A stretch of 64,000 bases of DNA from assembly GCF_029167235.1 (NCBI RefSeq), contig NZ_JARFTR010000300.1, positions 1-64,000 of the forward strand, written 5' to 3'. The stretch's first letter is position 1, and every line of letters begins with the position of its first letter. Positions 25,700-37,261 of the stretch are shown piece after piece. Source of the DNA: Kamptonema sp. UHCC 0994 (GTDB lineage Bacteria > Cyanobacteriota > Cyanobacteriia > Cyanobacteriales > Microcoleaceae). The notes below the pieces were generated by a model. That model had not been told where the DNA came from, did not search any database, and saw only the letters and a program-made list of their open reading frames with translations. The position numbers were made by a program, and so were the translations under genes.

Positions 25700-27715
25700 T
25701 TAGAGGATGATGAAATTCGTAGCCGTCAGAGGTTGGGCGTGAAGCACTTGAATCGTATTCCCAGGACTGAGAGTGATCCGAGAAAATAGCTCTCCAGTAA
25801 AAGAATTTGGGCTATTTAATAAGTTTCCTGGTGTTGCTAAAACAGCGGCTCCATCGCTAAAACCAAGACTAGCAGCTAACTGTATCTTGTCGTCAGTTAC
25901 TACAAAATCATTGATTTGATCTTGACCATTTGCTGCGCCAAAGACAAAGGTATCCAGACCATCACCACCAGTAAGATTGTCATTGCCAGCACCGCCAATC
26001 AAGCTATCATTACCTTCATATCCATTGGCGAAATCATCTCCACCTAAAAGATCGATTGTATCGTTACCATCAGTACCAAAAAAATCGTCACGATTTTGGG
26101 TTGCGATCGGTGGTCTTTCTTGTGAGATATAACCAGCAAGACTGGGAATTTGATAGCCAATATCTGCCAAGATAGCTAAATCTGCTCTTGTCGGAAGTCG
26201 CTGACTACCACCTTGTGACATAACTGGTACTTGACCATCAATTCGGAAGTTTTGCTCAATGTGAGGATTACCATTTGCGCCAAATGGAATTGGATTACCA
26301 CCATTAACATTGAGGGCATTAGGGCCAGTTCCCTGCCTAAAGGGGTAGAAACCTAGCGAGTGACCAATTTCGTGTACGGCAACATGAATGAAATCAGTTT
26401 GGTTTACTGGAATATCATCAACAGTTGCAGGTGTTGGGTCAAAGAACCAGTTAAGACTTGAGTTAAAAGAGATGCTTCCAAAAATATCCCCTGGTCTTGC
26501 TTGTCGAATGCTGTCATATCGAACTGTCTGGCCAGAAAGAAGTTCTCCGGCTGTTACAACAGCATTAGTAGAAGGATTAGTAGGGCGACTGAAGACGGGA
26601 GATTGACCGCCGACAAACAGAACCATATCATCAATTTGGGAATTGAAGGTAACGTTTTGCGGTTGCCCTGTAACTGGATGAGTGATAGTACCAGATATGC
26701 CAATAGGTGGATCGGGAAAGTCGTTTTTGATGACATCTTCCCAGATTTTACCTGCTGCTTCTAATGCGGCTTTGCGACTAGGATCGTTAAAGAAACCAGT
26801 GGTATCGTAACTATAGTCGAACTTGATATTAAAGCCGTTAGGTGTAGGCGTAGGTGTCACCGTAGGTGTAGGCGTAGGCGTGACCGTAGGTGTAGGAGTA
26901 GGTGTCACCGTAGGGTCAGGTGTAGGTGTCACCGTAGGGTCAGGTGTAGGTGTCACCGTAGGGTCAGGTGTAGGCGTAACCGCAGGTGTCGGTGTAGGCG
27001 TAACCGCAGGTGTAGGTGTAGGTGTCACCGTAGGGTCAGGTGTAGGTGTCACCGTAGGGTCAGGTGTAGGCGTAACCGCAGGTGTCGGTGTAGGCGTAAC
27101 CGCAGGTGTCGGTGTAGGCGCAACCGCAGGTGTAGGTGTAGGCGTAACCGCAGGTGTCGGTGTCAGTGTAGGTCTAGGTGTGACCACAGGAGTAGGTGTC
27201 ACCACAGGCGTAGACGTTGGATTGAACAGTTTCCCATCGGTGTCCAAAACCAATATTTCCAACCCGTCAACTCGGCCATCACGGATTTCTCCATAAGACG
27301 GGTTGTTTAGTCCGTCTAAAATCTTGTCTCCAGCTTTAAATCCCAAGATGGTATCCTTACCTTCTGCGGGATTGAGAACAAAGATATTATTACCATTGCC
27401 ACCAATTAGGTAGTCGTCGCCGAGATTGCCATGAACGGTGTCATTGCCATCGCCGCATAGGAGGGTATCATTACCTTTGCCACCGTAAAGCAAATCGTCG
27501 CCTTCGTTCCCGAAAACTAAATCGTCACCGAGATCCCCGCGAGAAAGGTCATTGCCAAAACCAGAATAGAGGATGTCGTTGTCTTTGCCACCATAGATGG
27601 TATCGTCGCCTTGTTCGCCAGAGAGGGTATCCTCTCCAGTTAGACCAAAAATAGTGTCGGAACCGGAGGTTCCAACCAAAGCGTCTGCGATCGCAGTTCC
27701 AAAAAATTCCGTCAT
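25700..27715 (-). CDS. RTX-type metalloprotease-like protein with Pro-Thr linker
   Basis: 671 residues. Residues 1-155 are glycine/aspartate nonapeptide repeats ([11 protein letters not shown] type, Ca-binding, RTX). About 165-290 is a (V)[14 protein letters not shown] linker. About 295-530 is a domain with [12 protein letters not shown] near residue 447, the HExxHxxG zinc motif of metzincin-like proteases. A second RTX block ([13 protein letters not shown]) lies at 550-610. RTX proteins leave by type I secretion and fold on binding calcium. No signal peptide, as expected. No ABC exporter nearby. Confidence 0.85.
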   Translation of the reverse strand: MTEFFGTAIADALVGTSGSDTIFGLTGEDTLSGEQGDDTIYGGKDNDILYSGFGNDLSRGDLGDDLVFGNEGDDLLYGGKGNDTLLCGDGNDTVHGNLGDDYLIGGNGNNIFVLNPAEGKDTILGFKAGDKILDGLNNPSYGEIRDGRVDGLEILVLDTDGKLFNPTSTPVVTPTPVVTPRPTLTPTPAVTPTPTPAVAPTPTPAVTPTPTPAVTPTPDPTVTPTPDPTVTPTPTPAVTPTPTPAVTPTPDPTVTPTPDPTVTPTPDPTVTPTPTPTVTPTPTPTVTPTPTPNGFNIKFDYSYDTTGFFNDPSRKAALEAAGKIWEDVIKNDFPDPPIGISGTITHPVTGQPQNVTFNSQIDDMVLFVGGQSPVFSRPTNPSTNAVVTAGELLSGQTVRYDSIRQARPGDIFGSISFNSSLNWFFDPTPATVDDIPVNQTDFIHVAVHEIGHSLGFYPFRQGTGPNALNVNGGNPIPFGANGNPHIEQNFRIDGQVPVMSQGGSQRLPTRADLAILADIGYQIPSLAGYISQERPPIATQNRDDFFGTDGNDTIDLLGGDDFANGYEGNDSLIGGAGNDNLTGGDGLDTFVFGAANGQDQINDFVVTDDKIQLAASLGFSDGAAVLATPGNLLNSPNSFTGELFSRITLSPGNTIQVLHAQPLTATNFIIL
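26835..27220. repeat. Pro-Thr-Pro coding tandem repeat
   Basis: Imperfect direct repeats (GTAGGTGTAGGCGT, GTAGGGTCAGGT and relatives) encode the [12 protein letters not shown] linker of the RTX gene. The near-identity of many units suggests slippage-driven length change. Its antisense frame is open but is a shadow. Confidence 0.85.
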
Positions 27716-27900
27716 AATTGTTGCGTATTGATCCCGTCAATTTATCTGTCAGGGTCGATACCTCGCTTTTTATGCGGATTATCGGCATTTGTAATCAAAC
27801 TTTACAATAGTGACTTTGCCGATAGACTTTTGAAGTGTTCTATCGGTTCTGAATTAGATAATTTTATTGATAAAAAGTCAAATTATTCCACAAATCTCGA

Positions 27901-29544
27901 TTATTTTACATCTCCATAATCAACTCCTTCACTTGTATCTCTACCGTACAAACCGGTAATTTTACCCGTTAAATTTTCCATTTCTTCCCTAACTTGCCTA
28001 GAAGTAATTGTATTCAAAGGCACGCCAGATTGACGCGCAATCGCCGCCGCTACGCCAATTCCTTGACCTTGATAAATATTAACTGTTAAAATTCTTCCGA
28101 CCGATACAGCCATTCCCACATATCCCGAAGAACGTCCAACAATTGCTAAATTGTTTACCTTTGTAGCTAAAGCACTTTCAATACCAAAGTTATAAACAGG
28201 AAGAGGGGGGATTTTGATTGATAATCCTTTAACTCCGCCTCGTAAATCAAAATCATAGGAGAAACTACCGATAGATTTTTCTGGTTCAGTTCCTCCTTTG
28301 ATGATTTCCTCCCCCGTCAAGGGATCGACAACATCGCGGATATTTAATGTTTGCCTGATATAGATTTCATCTGGGATAAATAATCTCACATCTTTACCAG
28401 ACATTTTTTGTAGCCAAGCCTGGATAGATGACATTTCTTGAATCATTTCTGAGTTTGGTTTTCTGCCATTTTCTTCGAGTTCAATAACTTTATCAACGGG
28501 GTATTTAAACAAAAACCCATTCCAAGATAAGGAGTTATCTTTGTAGATGCAAATATTAGCGCGATCGAAAAAGAATCCAGACTGAGTAAAGGGTTTATTA
28601 TGTTCTAAATGGTAGGCTGCGCCTAATACTGAACTTCTGATATTATAACCATCGCGATAGGGTTGGTAAATAGGTTGCCAAAAGTTCCTCATCCAGAATT
28701 CTGCCCCGGCTGGATCTTGATATTTGTTAATGCTATTTTCTATCTTTTTCACTAACTCTTGATTGTAGATAATGTCATCTTCAATCTTTTTGAGTTCGGA
28801 TATTGTTAAACCTGTGATTGTTGGGACTAAAGATACTGATAATGTAGAATCTCGCAATTTTGGCGATTGAGATTCATAGCCGCGATAATAAGATAAACCA
28901 GCTTTTCTGGCTAGTTCTGCATCTTGAGTTGTGTCAATATAGGAGTCAGCTTTAATTCTGATATTGTTTTCTTTTACTTCCACATATTCAATTTTTTGAT
29001 TGGCGACATGAGGGGTAAGAGTAGAACCAGAAATGATCGTTACTCCGGCTTCTAATAGCATTTCTTTCAAAGCTAGATCGCCTGTTTTGACTTCTAAACA
29101 AGCTTCGGAAACTTGAGCTTTATCTAAGAAGTTAAGGAAACATTGAGCGTAGGGTTCGGAATACCAACTTGGTATTTTATCTAAGTCAACATAGCCTAAA
29201 CCACCGCGTGTAAGTACGCCGCCTAGAGGTTCCGTAGGATGATTTGAACGAACTAAGGCAACTTTTCCATTAGGGCCTAAAGATTTTTTCGCCCAAATTG
29301 CTGCACATACCCCTGGAACTTCATCTCCATAAATTACTACATCATAGTTTTGATAAATTGCAGGTGTTTGTGTGGCTGTCTCTGGTGATTTTCGTGTGTT
29401 AATATGAGCTTCTAATGTGGCGCTGGCTTGGTTGGTTTTTAGGATATAATTAGATGCTTGTCTAATATATTGGGAGTCGATTAATAGTTTTAATGTTATG
29501 AAGAATAGGATAATTCCGCCGATTTTCTTTAAGTTGGGAAGCAT
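27901..29544 (-). CDS. FAD-dependent oxidoreductase
   Basis: 547 residues. N-terminal hydrophobic helix at about 8-25 (signal anchor or signal peptide). FAD-binding start YDVVIYGDEVPGVCAAIWA near residue 68 with the Rossmann glycines in variant form, and a C-terminal segment LAIVGRSSGYVGMAVSVGR that fits the second nucleotide-contact. This fits the FAD_oxidored family (PF12831), whose substrates are mostly unknown. IDTTQDAELARKAGL in the middle is typical of the family. Position outside the cytosol is likely from the N-terminus. No operon partner obvious. Confidence 0.8.
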   Translation of the reverse strand: MLPNLKKIGGIILFFITLKLLIDSQYIRQASNYILKTNQASATLEAHINTRKSPETATQTPAIYQNYDVVIYGDEVPGVCAAIWAKKSLGPNGKVALVRSNHPTEPLGGVLTRGGLGYVDLDKIPSWYSEPYAQCFLNFLDKAQVSEACLEVKTGDLALKEMLLEAGVTIISGSTLTPHVANQKIEYVEVKENNIRIKADSYIDTTQDAELARKAGLSYYRGYESQSPKLRDSTLSVSLVPTITGLTISELKKIEDDIIYNQELVKKIENSINKYQDPAGAEFWMRNFWQPIYQPYRDGYNIRSSVLGAAYHLEHNKPFTQSGFFFDRANICIYKDNSLSWNGFLFKYPVDKVIELEENGRKPNSEMIQEMSSIQAWLQKMSGKDVRLFIPDEIYIRQTLNIRDVVDPLTGEEIIKGGTEPEKSIGSFSYDFDLRGGVKGLSIKIPPLPVYNFGIESALATKVNNLAIVGRSSGYVGMAVSVGRILTVNIYQGQGIGVAAAIARQSGVPLNTITSRQVREEMENLTGKITGLYGRDTSEGVDYGDVK

Positions 29545-29779
29545 TCAGTTAGATTGTTAATGGATATTGAGAGCGTAAAAGTTGCTCTGCGGGGTTTACG
29601 CTGTTGAATATAGCACTTTGGGGGGATTTTGACATAAGTTAATGATGTTTTCGGGGTTGGCGGTTTGTGGGGGTTTGGGGTAACGGTTGCTTTTTTGCTG
29701 TTAGTATGTTATGGGTGCGATGTTTGTGGTTGGCTAGGTCTAGGTATTTTTGATGTCTGGTTTCAGGAATGCGATCGGC

Positions 29780-29785
29780 TATAAT
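29780..29785 (+). promoter_or_regulatory. -10 element before mcrB
   Basis: TATAAT in CGGCTATAATAATTTAAGC, 44 bases before the mcrB ATG. No -35 hexamer at standard spacing, so the call is weak. Confidence 0.3.
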
Positions 29786-29828
29786 AATTTAAGCACAACA
29801 ATTGAGTCGCCTTAAAGATACATAAAAA

Positions 29829-31481
29829 ATGGAAAAACTTTTTGTACATCCTGAATGTCCTTTTTCAGTAAACACATTTGACCTGTTGGCAGAATTTGAG
29901 GAAAATCCAACCTCAGATTTTTACGTGGCACACAAAAAAGATTTTTTAAACTATGTAGAAAAGCCAGTAAAGTATATTTTAAGCCAGGTAGAAGAGCAGT
30001 TGCCTGATTTTATAAAAAAATATATAAATATCAAGCATGAGAAATTTGGCTCCATCATTAAAACAAAATATTCCGAATCAACAGCCTACAGTGTAGCTTT
30101 TTGTTTTGAGGATATAAATTCTATTGATGATGGTCAGCTAAGACTAAGCTTCCACAACCAGAACTTAACTTTTAGTGTATATGCCAAACTTGATTTTATA
30201 ATAAGAAACTACCAAGATAATTATATAGATAACGAAAATGCAATTGCATACCTTAAATGTTATCGACTTCCAGCTAAATATGACCTATGGGTGAGTGGGG
30301 TGAATACAGAACTTGGGGTAGGTGGTGATGAAAATTGGTCATCTTCAGAGGAAACACCTAAAAATATTTATGAACTATTAGTAGAAAAAGACTCAGAAAA
30401 TTATTCTTTACCTTTAAACGTAATCCCTGCTGTTTATTATTATATTAATGTTGGCCTATCACTTAAATTAAAAGAAACATTAGGATCTTCTGCTAAACAG
30501 TTAGTTCATAAAATAGTACAAGCCTTTAAAAAGTTATTTCCATTATTTTTGATTGCTAATTTCTACGATACTATTGACGAGAATGGTTCCGATGATTTTC
30601 TTATTGGTCAATATTTTTCAGTCTATGAAAAAGAATTTAATCCAGTGTATCAACTAGAAGAAATTTCAGAAATTACTGGTTTTCAAACAAAACAACTAAA
30701 CCAATGGAAACACGCCATTAACCGCAAAGGCCAAACTATCATCCAAGGCCCACCGGGAACCGGCAAAACTTTCATAGCAGAAAGACTTGCCAAACACTTA
30801 ATCGGCGGCGGTGATGGCTTCTCAGACATTATCCAATTTCACCCCGCCTACACCTACGAAGACTTTATCGAAGGCCTCCGGCCAATAACTGAAAACGGAC
30901 AATTAACCTACTCAATAGTTCCCGGTAGATTCCTACAATTCTGCGAAAAAGCCGAAGGCTGTGAAGATACTTGCGTACTCATTATTGATGAAATTAATCG
31001 CGCAAATCTCTCTCAAGTCTTCGGCGAATTAATGTATCTATTAGATGACCGACAAGACACGGAAAGATTTATTACCTTAGCCAGCGGTAAACTATTTAAA
31101 ATCCCTACAAATGTCCGCATTATCGGCACAATGAACACGGCAGACCGTTCTATTGCTTTAGTTGATAACGCACTGCGCCGCCGCTTTGCATTTATCCCTA
31201 TTTCTCCTAACTATGAACTATTACAAAACTATCATAATAGAGAGGAAACAGATTTCCCAGTTGATAAGTTAATTGGTCTTCTCAAAGAGGTTAATCAAGC
31301 CATTAACAATAAACACTATGAACTAGGGATCTCTTTCTTTTTAACAGAAACCTTAGCTGAAGATATCCAAGATATTTGGCAAATGGAAATAGAACCCTAC
31401 CTGGAAGAATACTTCTTTGATAATCAGAAAAAAATGGATGAATTTCTTTGGGATAAAATCAAAGATAAATTGAGCAAGTAA
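29829..31481 (+). CDS. mcrB: McrB-like AAA+ NTPase of type IV restriction
   Basis: 550 residues. C-terminal AAA+ motor: Walker A GPPGTGKTF at about 305-313, Walker B LIIDEINRAN at about 382, and the McrB signature GTMNTADRS at about 434 with an arginine-rich LRRRFAF after it. McrB uses GTP to translocate and hands DNA to McrC for cutting near modified cytosines. The N-terminal 290 residues do not match the E. coli McrB DNA-binding domain and are richer in A+T at the DNA level, so target specificity is unknown. Start ATG 29829; mcrC begins 8 bases after the stop. Confidence 0.9.
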   Translation: MEKLFVHPECPFSVNTFDLLAEFEENPTSDFYVAHKKDFLNYVEKPVKYILSQVEEQLPDFIKKYINIKHEKFGSIIKTKYSESTAYSVAFCFEDINSIDDGQLRLSFHNQNLTFSVYAKLDFIIRNYQDNYIDNENAIAYLKCYRLPAKYDLWVSGVNTELGVGGDENWSSSEETPKNIYELLVEKDSENYSLPLNVIPAVYYYINVGLSLKLKETLGSSAKQLVHKIVQAFKKLFPLFLIANFYDTIDENGSDDFLIGQYFSVYEKEFNPVYQLEEISEITGFQTKQLNQWKHAINRKGQTIIQGPPGTGKTFIAERLAKHLIGGGDGFSDIIQFHPAYTYEDFIEGLRPITENGQLTYSIVPGRFLQFCEKAEGCEDTCVLIIDEINRANLSQVFGELMYLLDDRQDTERFITLASGKLFKIPTNVRIIGTMNTADRSIALVDNALRRRFAFIPISPNYELLQNYHNREETDFPVDKLIGLLKEVNQAINNKHYELGISFFLTETLAEDIQDIWQMEIEPYLEEYFFDNQKKMDEFLWDKIKDKLSK

Positions 31482-31488
31482 TCATCTT

Positions 31489-32685
31489 ATGGAACAAGAA
31501 TCACCGCAAACCATCGAGATCACAGAATATCAATTAGCAACCTTTGAAAAAGATGTAATCCCCGAATCAGTAGGCGATAAAATATATGATAATTATGCCA
31601 AGGAAATAGAGATAGAATTTCCCAACCGTAAAACAAAAGATAAATGGCATTTAAAATCTAAAGGCATAGTTGGCAATATTCCAATTACTCCAGAATTTCA
31701 CATTATTATCCAGCCAAAAGTCCCGATAGAAAACTTGTTTGGAATGCTTGACTATGCCTATAAATTTAATATAAATTTTCCCAAAGGACAAATTAAGTCT
31801 GAATCTTTAGAACAAGTTTATGAAAGATTAGCAAACATCCTTGCCAAGAAAATTATCGAACGCTGTTGTAAAGGATTATATCGCGATTATTTACCCAAAA
31901 CCGAAAAACTTCCCTATATTCGCGGCCGCCTCGATATCCGCCAAGCAGTTCAAAAACCTTGGGAAGTTAAACTAAAATGTCACTATAACGAACAAACAAG
32001 TGATATCGAAGATAATCAAATTCTAGCTTGGACACTCTTTATTATTGGCCGTAGCGGTTTGTGTGGCGAATTAGTCTCATCGAAGGTACGAAAAGCTTTT
32101 CATACACTCCAAGGAATTGTCACCATAAAATCTTTTACCTCACAAGCTTGTATTGATAGAAATTATCACCGTTTAAATCAAGATTATCAACTTTTACACG
32201 CCTTATGTCGCTTCTTTCTGGAGAATACAGGCCCAAGTCACGAAAAAGGCGATCGCGAGATGGTTCCCTTTCTGATAAACATGGCTAATTTATATGAAGA
32301 ATTTGTTGCTGAATGGCTCAACGTAAATACACCAAAAGGCTTCTTTGTCCAGCAACAACACCGATTCATACATGACCAAAATTATTTCGATATCATTGAC
32401 TTAGTTCTAGGAGATATTGAAACCCGAAAAGTCCAATACGTCCTCGATACCAAATACAAAGTTCCCGATAAAGTAGCCAGTAGCGATATTCATCAAATAG
32501 TCGCCTACGCAAATGCAGTAAACTGTCAAAATGCAATTCTTATTTACCCGCAAAACCTCAAACAGCCACTAGACATAATAACTGGAGATATCCGAGTTCG
32601 CAGTCTAACTTTTTCCCTAGATAGTAACCTCAATGAAGCCGGAAAAACCTTTTTAACCTCTCTACTTCCAAACACCATCCCCTAA
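31489..32685 (+). CDS. mcrC: McrC-like endonuclease subunit
   Basis: 398 residues. N-terminal beta-rich part that contacts the McrB ring, with a HIIIQPKVP segment; C-terminal PD-(D/E)XK nuclease at about 275-370: FDIIDLVLGD at about 300 and YVLDTKYK at about 317 hold the metal-binding Asp and the DxK pair. YIRGRLDIRQAV is a well-kept McrC block. The pair is intact and should be able to restrict modified DNA. Immediately downstream of mcrB in one operon. Confidence 0.9.
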   Translation: MEQESPQTIEITEYQLATFEKDVIPESVGDKIYDNYAKEIEIEFPNRKTKDKWHLKSKGIVGNIPITPEFHIIIQPKVPIENLFGMLDYAYKFNINFPKGQIKSESLEQVYERLANILAKKIIERCCKGLYRDYLPKTEKLPYIRGRLDIRQAVQKPWEVKLKCHYNEQTSDIEDNQILAWTLFIIGRSGLCGELVSSKVRKAFHTLQGIVTIKSFTSQACIDRNYHRLNQDYQLLHALCRFFLENTGPSHEKGDREMVPFLINMANLYEEFVAEWLNVNTPKGFFVQQQHRFIHDQNYFDIIDLVLGDIETRKVQYVLDTKYKVPDKVASSDIHQIVAYANAVNCQNAILIYPQNLKQPLDIITGDIRVRSLTFSLDSNLNEAGKTFLTSLLPNTIP

Positions 32686-32832
32686 CTTTTCTCTGCACTC
32701 TCTTAAAATTTATGTAAAAAAACGGTTTCTATGAAAAATTGTTGCTTTCTCAGATATCAATGTTTTCTAGGATACAATGATTTAAAGAGAAAGTAGTTAT
32801 ATTCAACCAAATAGTATCTCCACAATCATTAT

Positions 32833-35619
32833 ATGCGTCCAACTACTGCGAACTCTCGAAAATTCCCTCTGCGTGGTGTCCTCGTTGTTCCTTTTGTCCT
32901 ACAAATATTTGCTGCTGTTGGACTGACGGGGTGGTTGTCTTTGCGTAATGGACAAAAAGCAGTTAATGATGTGGTTACTCAGTTACAACGAGAGGTGGCG
33001 TATCGCATCGAGCAAAAACTTGAAGTTTATTTGGCAGTGCCTCCAACAATTAATCAGATTAATGCAGATGCCGTCAGTCTTGGTCTATTAAATTCCCAAG
33101 ATTTGAAAAAAACATCTAAATATCTCTGGAAGCAAATTCAAATATTTGATTCAGTTACTAATATTGCAATCGCTAATCAGGAGGGAACATTTATTGCAGC
33201 CGAAAGACTTGAAGATGGCAAACTGATTATCAGAATAGCAGAACAGTCTACGGGTAATTTGAATAGTTATACAGCTAATGAAAACGGGGAATCTGGTCAA
33301 CTTTTAAAATCATTTCCTAATTTCGATCATCGCGAACTCTCTTGGTATCAAGATGCAGTCCGCATAGGAAAACCTACGTGGGGTAATGTGTTTATGCGTG
33401 TTGGCGTTCAAACAAGACCAACGATTACTAACGACCGAGCTATTTATAAAAATAGTAACTTTTTAGAAGTATTAACAATTGCACTAGATCTATCAGACAT
33501 CAGTAAATTTATGAGCCAATTAAAAATTGGCAAACATGGCGAAGCTTTCATTATCGAAAAGTCGGGAAAATTGATCGCAACATCCACTTTAGAAAAATTT
33601 TTTAGCGAGGGAAATGATGGAAAACCCCAAACAATAAAAGCAACAGAGAGCAGGGATGTGATGATTCGCTCCACAGCAGATTATTTGGCTAAATATAGAG
33701 GTGGCTTAGATAGAATTACCACCCAAACAGGTTTCAAACTTAAACTCAATGGCCAAGAACAATTTGTAGAAATTCTCCCTTTATCCAATCGTCAAGGCTT
33801 AAACTGGCTGATTGTTATTGTCGTACCAGAGTCCGACTTTATGGAGCAGATTAATGCCAACACCCGCACCACGATTTTATTATGTTTGTTGGCTTTAGTT
33901 GTAGCGACAATAATGGGTATATTTACATCAAATTGGATTGCTCAACCAATCTTGCGGTTAAGTCAAGCTAGTCAAGCGATTGCAAAGGGAGAACTTAGCC
34001 AAAAAATTGAACTCAATGGTGTCGATGAAATTGAAGTTTTGGCGGAGTCTTTTAACCTGATGGCACAAAAATTACAAGGGTCTTTTACTGCATTAGAAAT
34101 TAGAGTTGAGGAACGTACAGCGGAACTTAAAGAAGCTAAAGAAGAAGCTGAAAATGCTAAAGTTGCAGCGGAAGTAGCAAACCAAGCTAAAAGCGAATTC
34201 TTGGCAAACATGAGTCACGAATTACGAACTCCTCTCAATGGTATCTTAGGTTATGCTCAAATTTTAATTCGTTCAAATAACCTTCAAGAAACCGAACAAA
34301 AAGGCGTAGGGATTATTCAGCAGTGTGGGTCTCATTTGCTTACTCTGATTAATGATATTTTAGACCTCTCCAAAATAGAAGCTCAGAAAATGGAACTATA
34401 TCCTAACGAATTTCATTTTCTAGCATTTCTCCACGCCGTTAGTGAAATTTGTCGCATTAAAGCTGAACAAAAAGGAATTACATTTATTAGCCAATTTGAC
34501 CCCGCACTCCCGATTAGCGTTCAAGCTGATGAGAAACGATTGAGACAAGTATTGATTAATTTATTAGGAAATGCCGTCAAATTTACCGATAAAGGTAGCG
34601 TCACCTTTAAAGTTGGTGTGATTGAATCATCGACGATAGAACGTGAAGTAAATACTTTGAATGCGATCCAGAAAATCCGATTTCAAATTGTAGATACAGG
34701 GGTAGGAATGAGTGAAGAACAAAGACAAAAAATATTTACTCCCTTTGAACAAGTCGGTGAGACAAAACGCATGGCAGAAGGGACAGGGTTAGGATTAACT
34801 ATTAGTTCAAAGATTGTAGAAATGATGGATTCCAAAATTCGTGTAAGTAGCCAATTGGGAGCTGGGAGTCAATTTTGGTTTGATTTAGACTTACCTTGTG
34901 CTAGTGAATTTACCTTAAAACCTACTTTTGAATTAAAAGGAACAATTGTCGGTTTTACAGGGGATAAACGGAAATTATTAGTGGTAGATGACCGTTGGGA
35001 AAATCGCTCAGTCATTGTAAATTTATTGACTCCCGTAGGTTTTGAAGTGGTAGAAGCAGTTAACGGTGCTGAGGGATTAGAAAAAGTTAATGAGTTTAAT
35101 CCTGATGCCATTATCACTGATTTAGTTATGCCTGTGATGGATGGGTTTGAGTTGCTACGTCGCTTGCGAAATGCTGAAAAACTTAAACAGATGATTGTGA
35201 TAGTTTCTTCTGCAAGTGTGTTTGAAGCTGACGAATATAAGAGTTTAGATGCGGGAGCAAATGCTTTTTTACCTAAACCTGTACAGGTGTCAGAATTGTT
35301 TGAGTTATTGGAGAAACAATTAGGTGTATCTTGGATTTATGCAGAGCCAAAGACGGCAGAATCTACTACTAAATTGAGGGCGAATAATTACTCTAATGAA
35401 TCTTTAGTTATTCCACCATCAGAAATGCTAGAAATTTTGCATGATTTAGCAAAAAAGGGAAATATGAAAGCAATTATCCAACAAGCGGAAGAGTTGAAAA
35501 AATTAGATGAGAAATGGATTCCTTTTGCTGAGATAGTCTGTGAAATGGCGAAAGGATTTCAGGAAAAGCAACTGCGAGCCTTTTTAACTGAGTATCAAGT
35601 AGACTCAAGTTCACTGTAG
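32833..35619 (+). CDS. Hybrid sensor histidine kinase (Cache-HAMP-HisKA-HATPase-REC)
   Basis: 928 residues. Membrane helix at about 18-38, extracellular Cache-like sensor at about 40-340, second helix at about 344-366, HAMP, coiled linker, HisKA with [11 protein letters not shown] (His near 461), HATPase with [17 protein letters not shown] and GTGLGL, receiver at about 715-830 with LVVDDR and [11 protein letters not shown], then a helical tail of about 70 residues. Senses a small external ligand and signals by phosphorelay to a partner not in this window. Possibly cotranscribed with the AGCS transporter 32 bases downstream, whose substrate could be the ligand (inference). Confidence 0.9.
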   Translation: MRPTTANSRKFPLRGVLVVPFVLQIFAAVGLTGWLSLRNGQKAVNDVVTQLQREVAYRIEQKLEVYLAVPPTINQINADAVSLGLLNSQDLKKTSKYLWKQIQIFDSVTNIAIANQEGTFIAAERLEDGKLIIRIAEQSTGNLNSYTANENGESGQLLKSFPNFDHRELSWYQDAVRIGKPTWGNVFMRVGVQTRPTITNDRAIYKNSNFLEVLTIALDLSDISKFMSQLKIGKHGEAFIIEKSGKLIATSTLEKFFSEGNDGKPQTIKATESRDVMIRSTADYLAKYRGGLDRITTQTGFKLKLNGQEQFVEILPLSNRQGLNWLIVIVVPESDFMEQINANTRTTILLCLLALVVATIMGIFTSNWIAQPILRLSQASQAIAKGELSQKIELNGVDEIEVLAESFNLMAQKLQGSFTALEIRVEERTAELKEAKEEAENAKVAAEVANQAKSEFLANMSHELRTPLNGILGYAQILIRSNNLQETEQKGVGIIQQCGSHLLTLINDILDLSKIEAQKMELYPNEFHFLAFLHAVSEICRIKAEQKGITFISQFDPALPISVQADEKRLRQVLINLLGNAVKFTDKGSVTFKVGVIESSTIEREVNTLNAIQKIRFQIVDTGVGMSEEQRQKIFTPFEQVGETKRMAEGTGLGLTISSKIVEMMDSKIRVSSQLGAGSQFWFDLDLPCASEFTLKPTFELKGTIVGFTGDKRKLLVVDDRWENRSVIVNLLTPVGFEVVEAVNGAEGLEKVNEFNPDAIITDLVMPVMDGFELLRRLRNAEKLKQMIVIVSSASVFEADEYKSLDAGANAFLPKPVQVSELFELLEKQLGVSWIYAEPKTAESTTKLRANNYSNESLVIPPSEMLEILHDLAKKGNMKAIIQQAEELKKLDEKWIPFAEIVCEMAKGFQEKQLRAFLTEYQVDSSSL

Positions 35620-35651
35620 CAACTTTCCCCTCAAATTAATGACCCGCAGAA

Positions 35652-37142
35652 ATGATTATAATGATGTCTTTACCCACACAGGTATTCACTGAATCTGCAC
35701 AATTATTGAGTGGCCTCCTTGATACCATTGATAGTGTATTCAATCAGCTTGTTGCTCAATTATCTATCGTTATCTTTTTTAAAATTGGTGGCGAAAATGG
35801 TTTTCCCGTGATTGTCTTGTGGCTGATTGTTGCAGCCATATTTTTTACAATCCGCCTAGGTTTCCCCAATATTCGACTATTTAAACACGCAATTGACGTA
35901 GTGATAGGTAAGTACGACGACCCTAACGAGGAAGGTGAAGTATCTCATTTTCAGGCTCTAGCAACTGCTTTATCAGGAACCGTAGGATTGGGAAATATTG
36001 CCGGGGTAGCGATCGCAATTCAACTAGGAGGGCCTGGTGCATCTTTCTGGATGACATTAGCTGGCTTTGTCGGCATGACTTCCAAATTTATGGAATGCGG
36101 ATTAGCAACCAAATATCGCGTTTTAGAAGCAGATGGCACAGTTGAAGGTGGGCCTATGTACTATATCAAAAAAGGTTTCGCTGACCGAGGAATGGCTGCC
36201 CTAGGACAAATTTTCTCCTATGCCTTTGCCATCTTATTAATTCTTGCTAGTTTTTCGACTACTCTCTTTCAATCAAATCAAACCTATGCCGCTGTTGCAC
36301 AGATTATCCCAGAGTTTCCTAACTGGTTGTTTGGCATCATCATTGCCACTGTTATCGGCTTTGTACTCATTGGTGGCATTACTAGGATTGCCACAATTAC
36401 AGACAAACTCACTCCCGCAATGGCAATCTTTTATGCCATTGCTTGCGGGACAATTCTGATTAATCACTTTAGCCTAATTCCAGGTGCGATCGCTACAATC
36501 TTCACTTCGGCTTTTGATCCGCAGGCAGTCACAGGTGGTATTGTCGGTTCAATAGTAATAGGTATTCGGCGCAGTTGCTTTTCTAATGAGGCTGGATTGG
36601 GAACGGCTGCGATCGCTCATGCACCAGCTAAAACCAATGAACCTCTACGGGAAGGAATAGTTAGTTTACTCGAACCTTTTATTGACACTATTGTTGTTTG
36701 CAACTTAACAGCAATTACTATTGTCTCGACAGGTGTTTATGCTACAGTACCAGAAGGTACATCAGGTATCGCGATCACTGCCGAAGCCTTCAGAACTATT
36801 GCCGATTGGTTCCCTACGCTTTTAACTATTTGTGTGACTCTCTTTGCCATTTCTACCGTGATTTCTTGGAGTTACTATGGCCAACAAGCCTGGATATATC
36901 TCTTCGGCAAACAAACTCTCATTATTTACCGTAGTATTTACGTTTTCTTTACATTTCTGAGTGCAATTGTCAGTGTAGGAGCCGTAGTTGAATTTGCTGA
37001 TATGATGGCGTTAAGTATGGCAGTCCCTAACCTAATAGCTTGTTATCTCCTCTCCAATGAAGTAGCCGCCGATATGAAAGAATATCTATATCGGCTTAAC
37101 TCTGGACAGATGCTAACTTACGATCCTCAAAAAGTTGTTTAA
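35652..37142 (+). CDS. Sodium:amino-acid symporter, AGCS family
   Basis: 496 residues with about ten to eleven hydrophobic segments. AGCS hallmarks: ALSGTVGLGNIAGVAIAIQ, GPGASFWMTLAGFVGM, SKFMECGLATKYR, GGPMYYIKKG and SNEAGLGTAAIAH. The family imports alanine or glycine with sodium. The start ATG at 35652 gives a short hydrophilic head; ATG codons a few residues later are equally possible. Sits 32 bases after the hybrid kinase on the same strand. Confidence 0.93.
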   Translation: MIIMMSLPTQVFTESAQLLSGLLDTIDSVFNQLVAQLSIVIFFKIGGENGFPVIVLWLIVAAIFFTIRLGFPNIRLFKHAIDVVIGKYDDPNEEGEVSHFQALATALSGTVGLGNIAGVAIAIQLGGPGASFWMTLAGFVGMTSKFMECGLATKYRVLEADGTVEGGPMYYIKKGFADRGMAALGQIFSYAFAILLILASFSTTLFQSNQTYAAVAQIIPEFPNWLFGIIIATVIGFVLIGGITRIATITDKLTPAMAIFYAIACGTILINHFSLIPGAIATIFTSAFDPQAVTGGIVGSIVIGIRRSCFSNEAGLGTAAIAHAPAKTNEPLREGIVSLLEPFIDTIVVCNLTAITIVSTGVYATVPEGTSGIAITAEAFRTIADWFPTLLTICVTLFAISTVISWSYYGQQAWIYLFGKQTLIIYRSIYVFFTFLSAIVSVGAVVEFADMMALSMAVPNLIACYLLSNEVAADMKEYLYRLNSGQMLTYDPQKVV

Positions 37143-37261
37143 TCCGAGGGAGATATGAAAAACACGCAAACAAAATTATTGATTCAGATACCAAATCGAT
37201 ATCAAAACCGATCGCGCTCATCTTACCAGCAAATGTAGAGTCCCCCGCCAACTCAGCAGCC

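Noticed and set aside
26823..27296. Plus-strand ORF of 157 codons made of Gly-Val repeats
   Set aside because: Antisense to the Thr-Pro linker of the RTX gene; no start context and no other domain.
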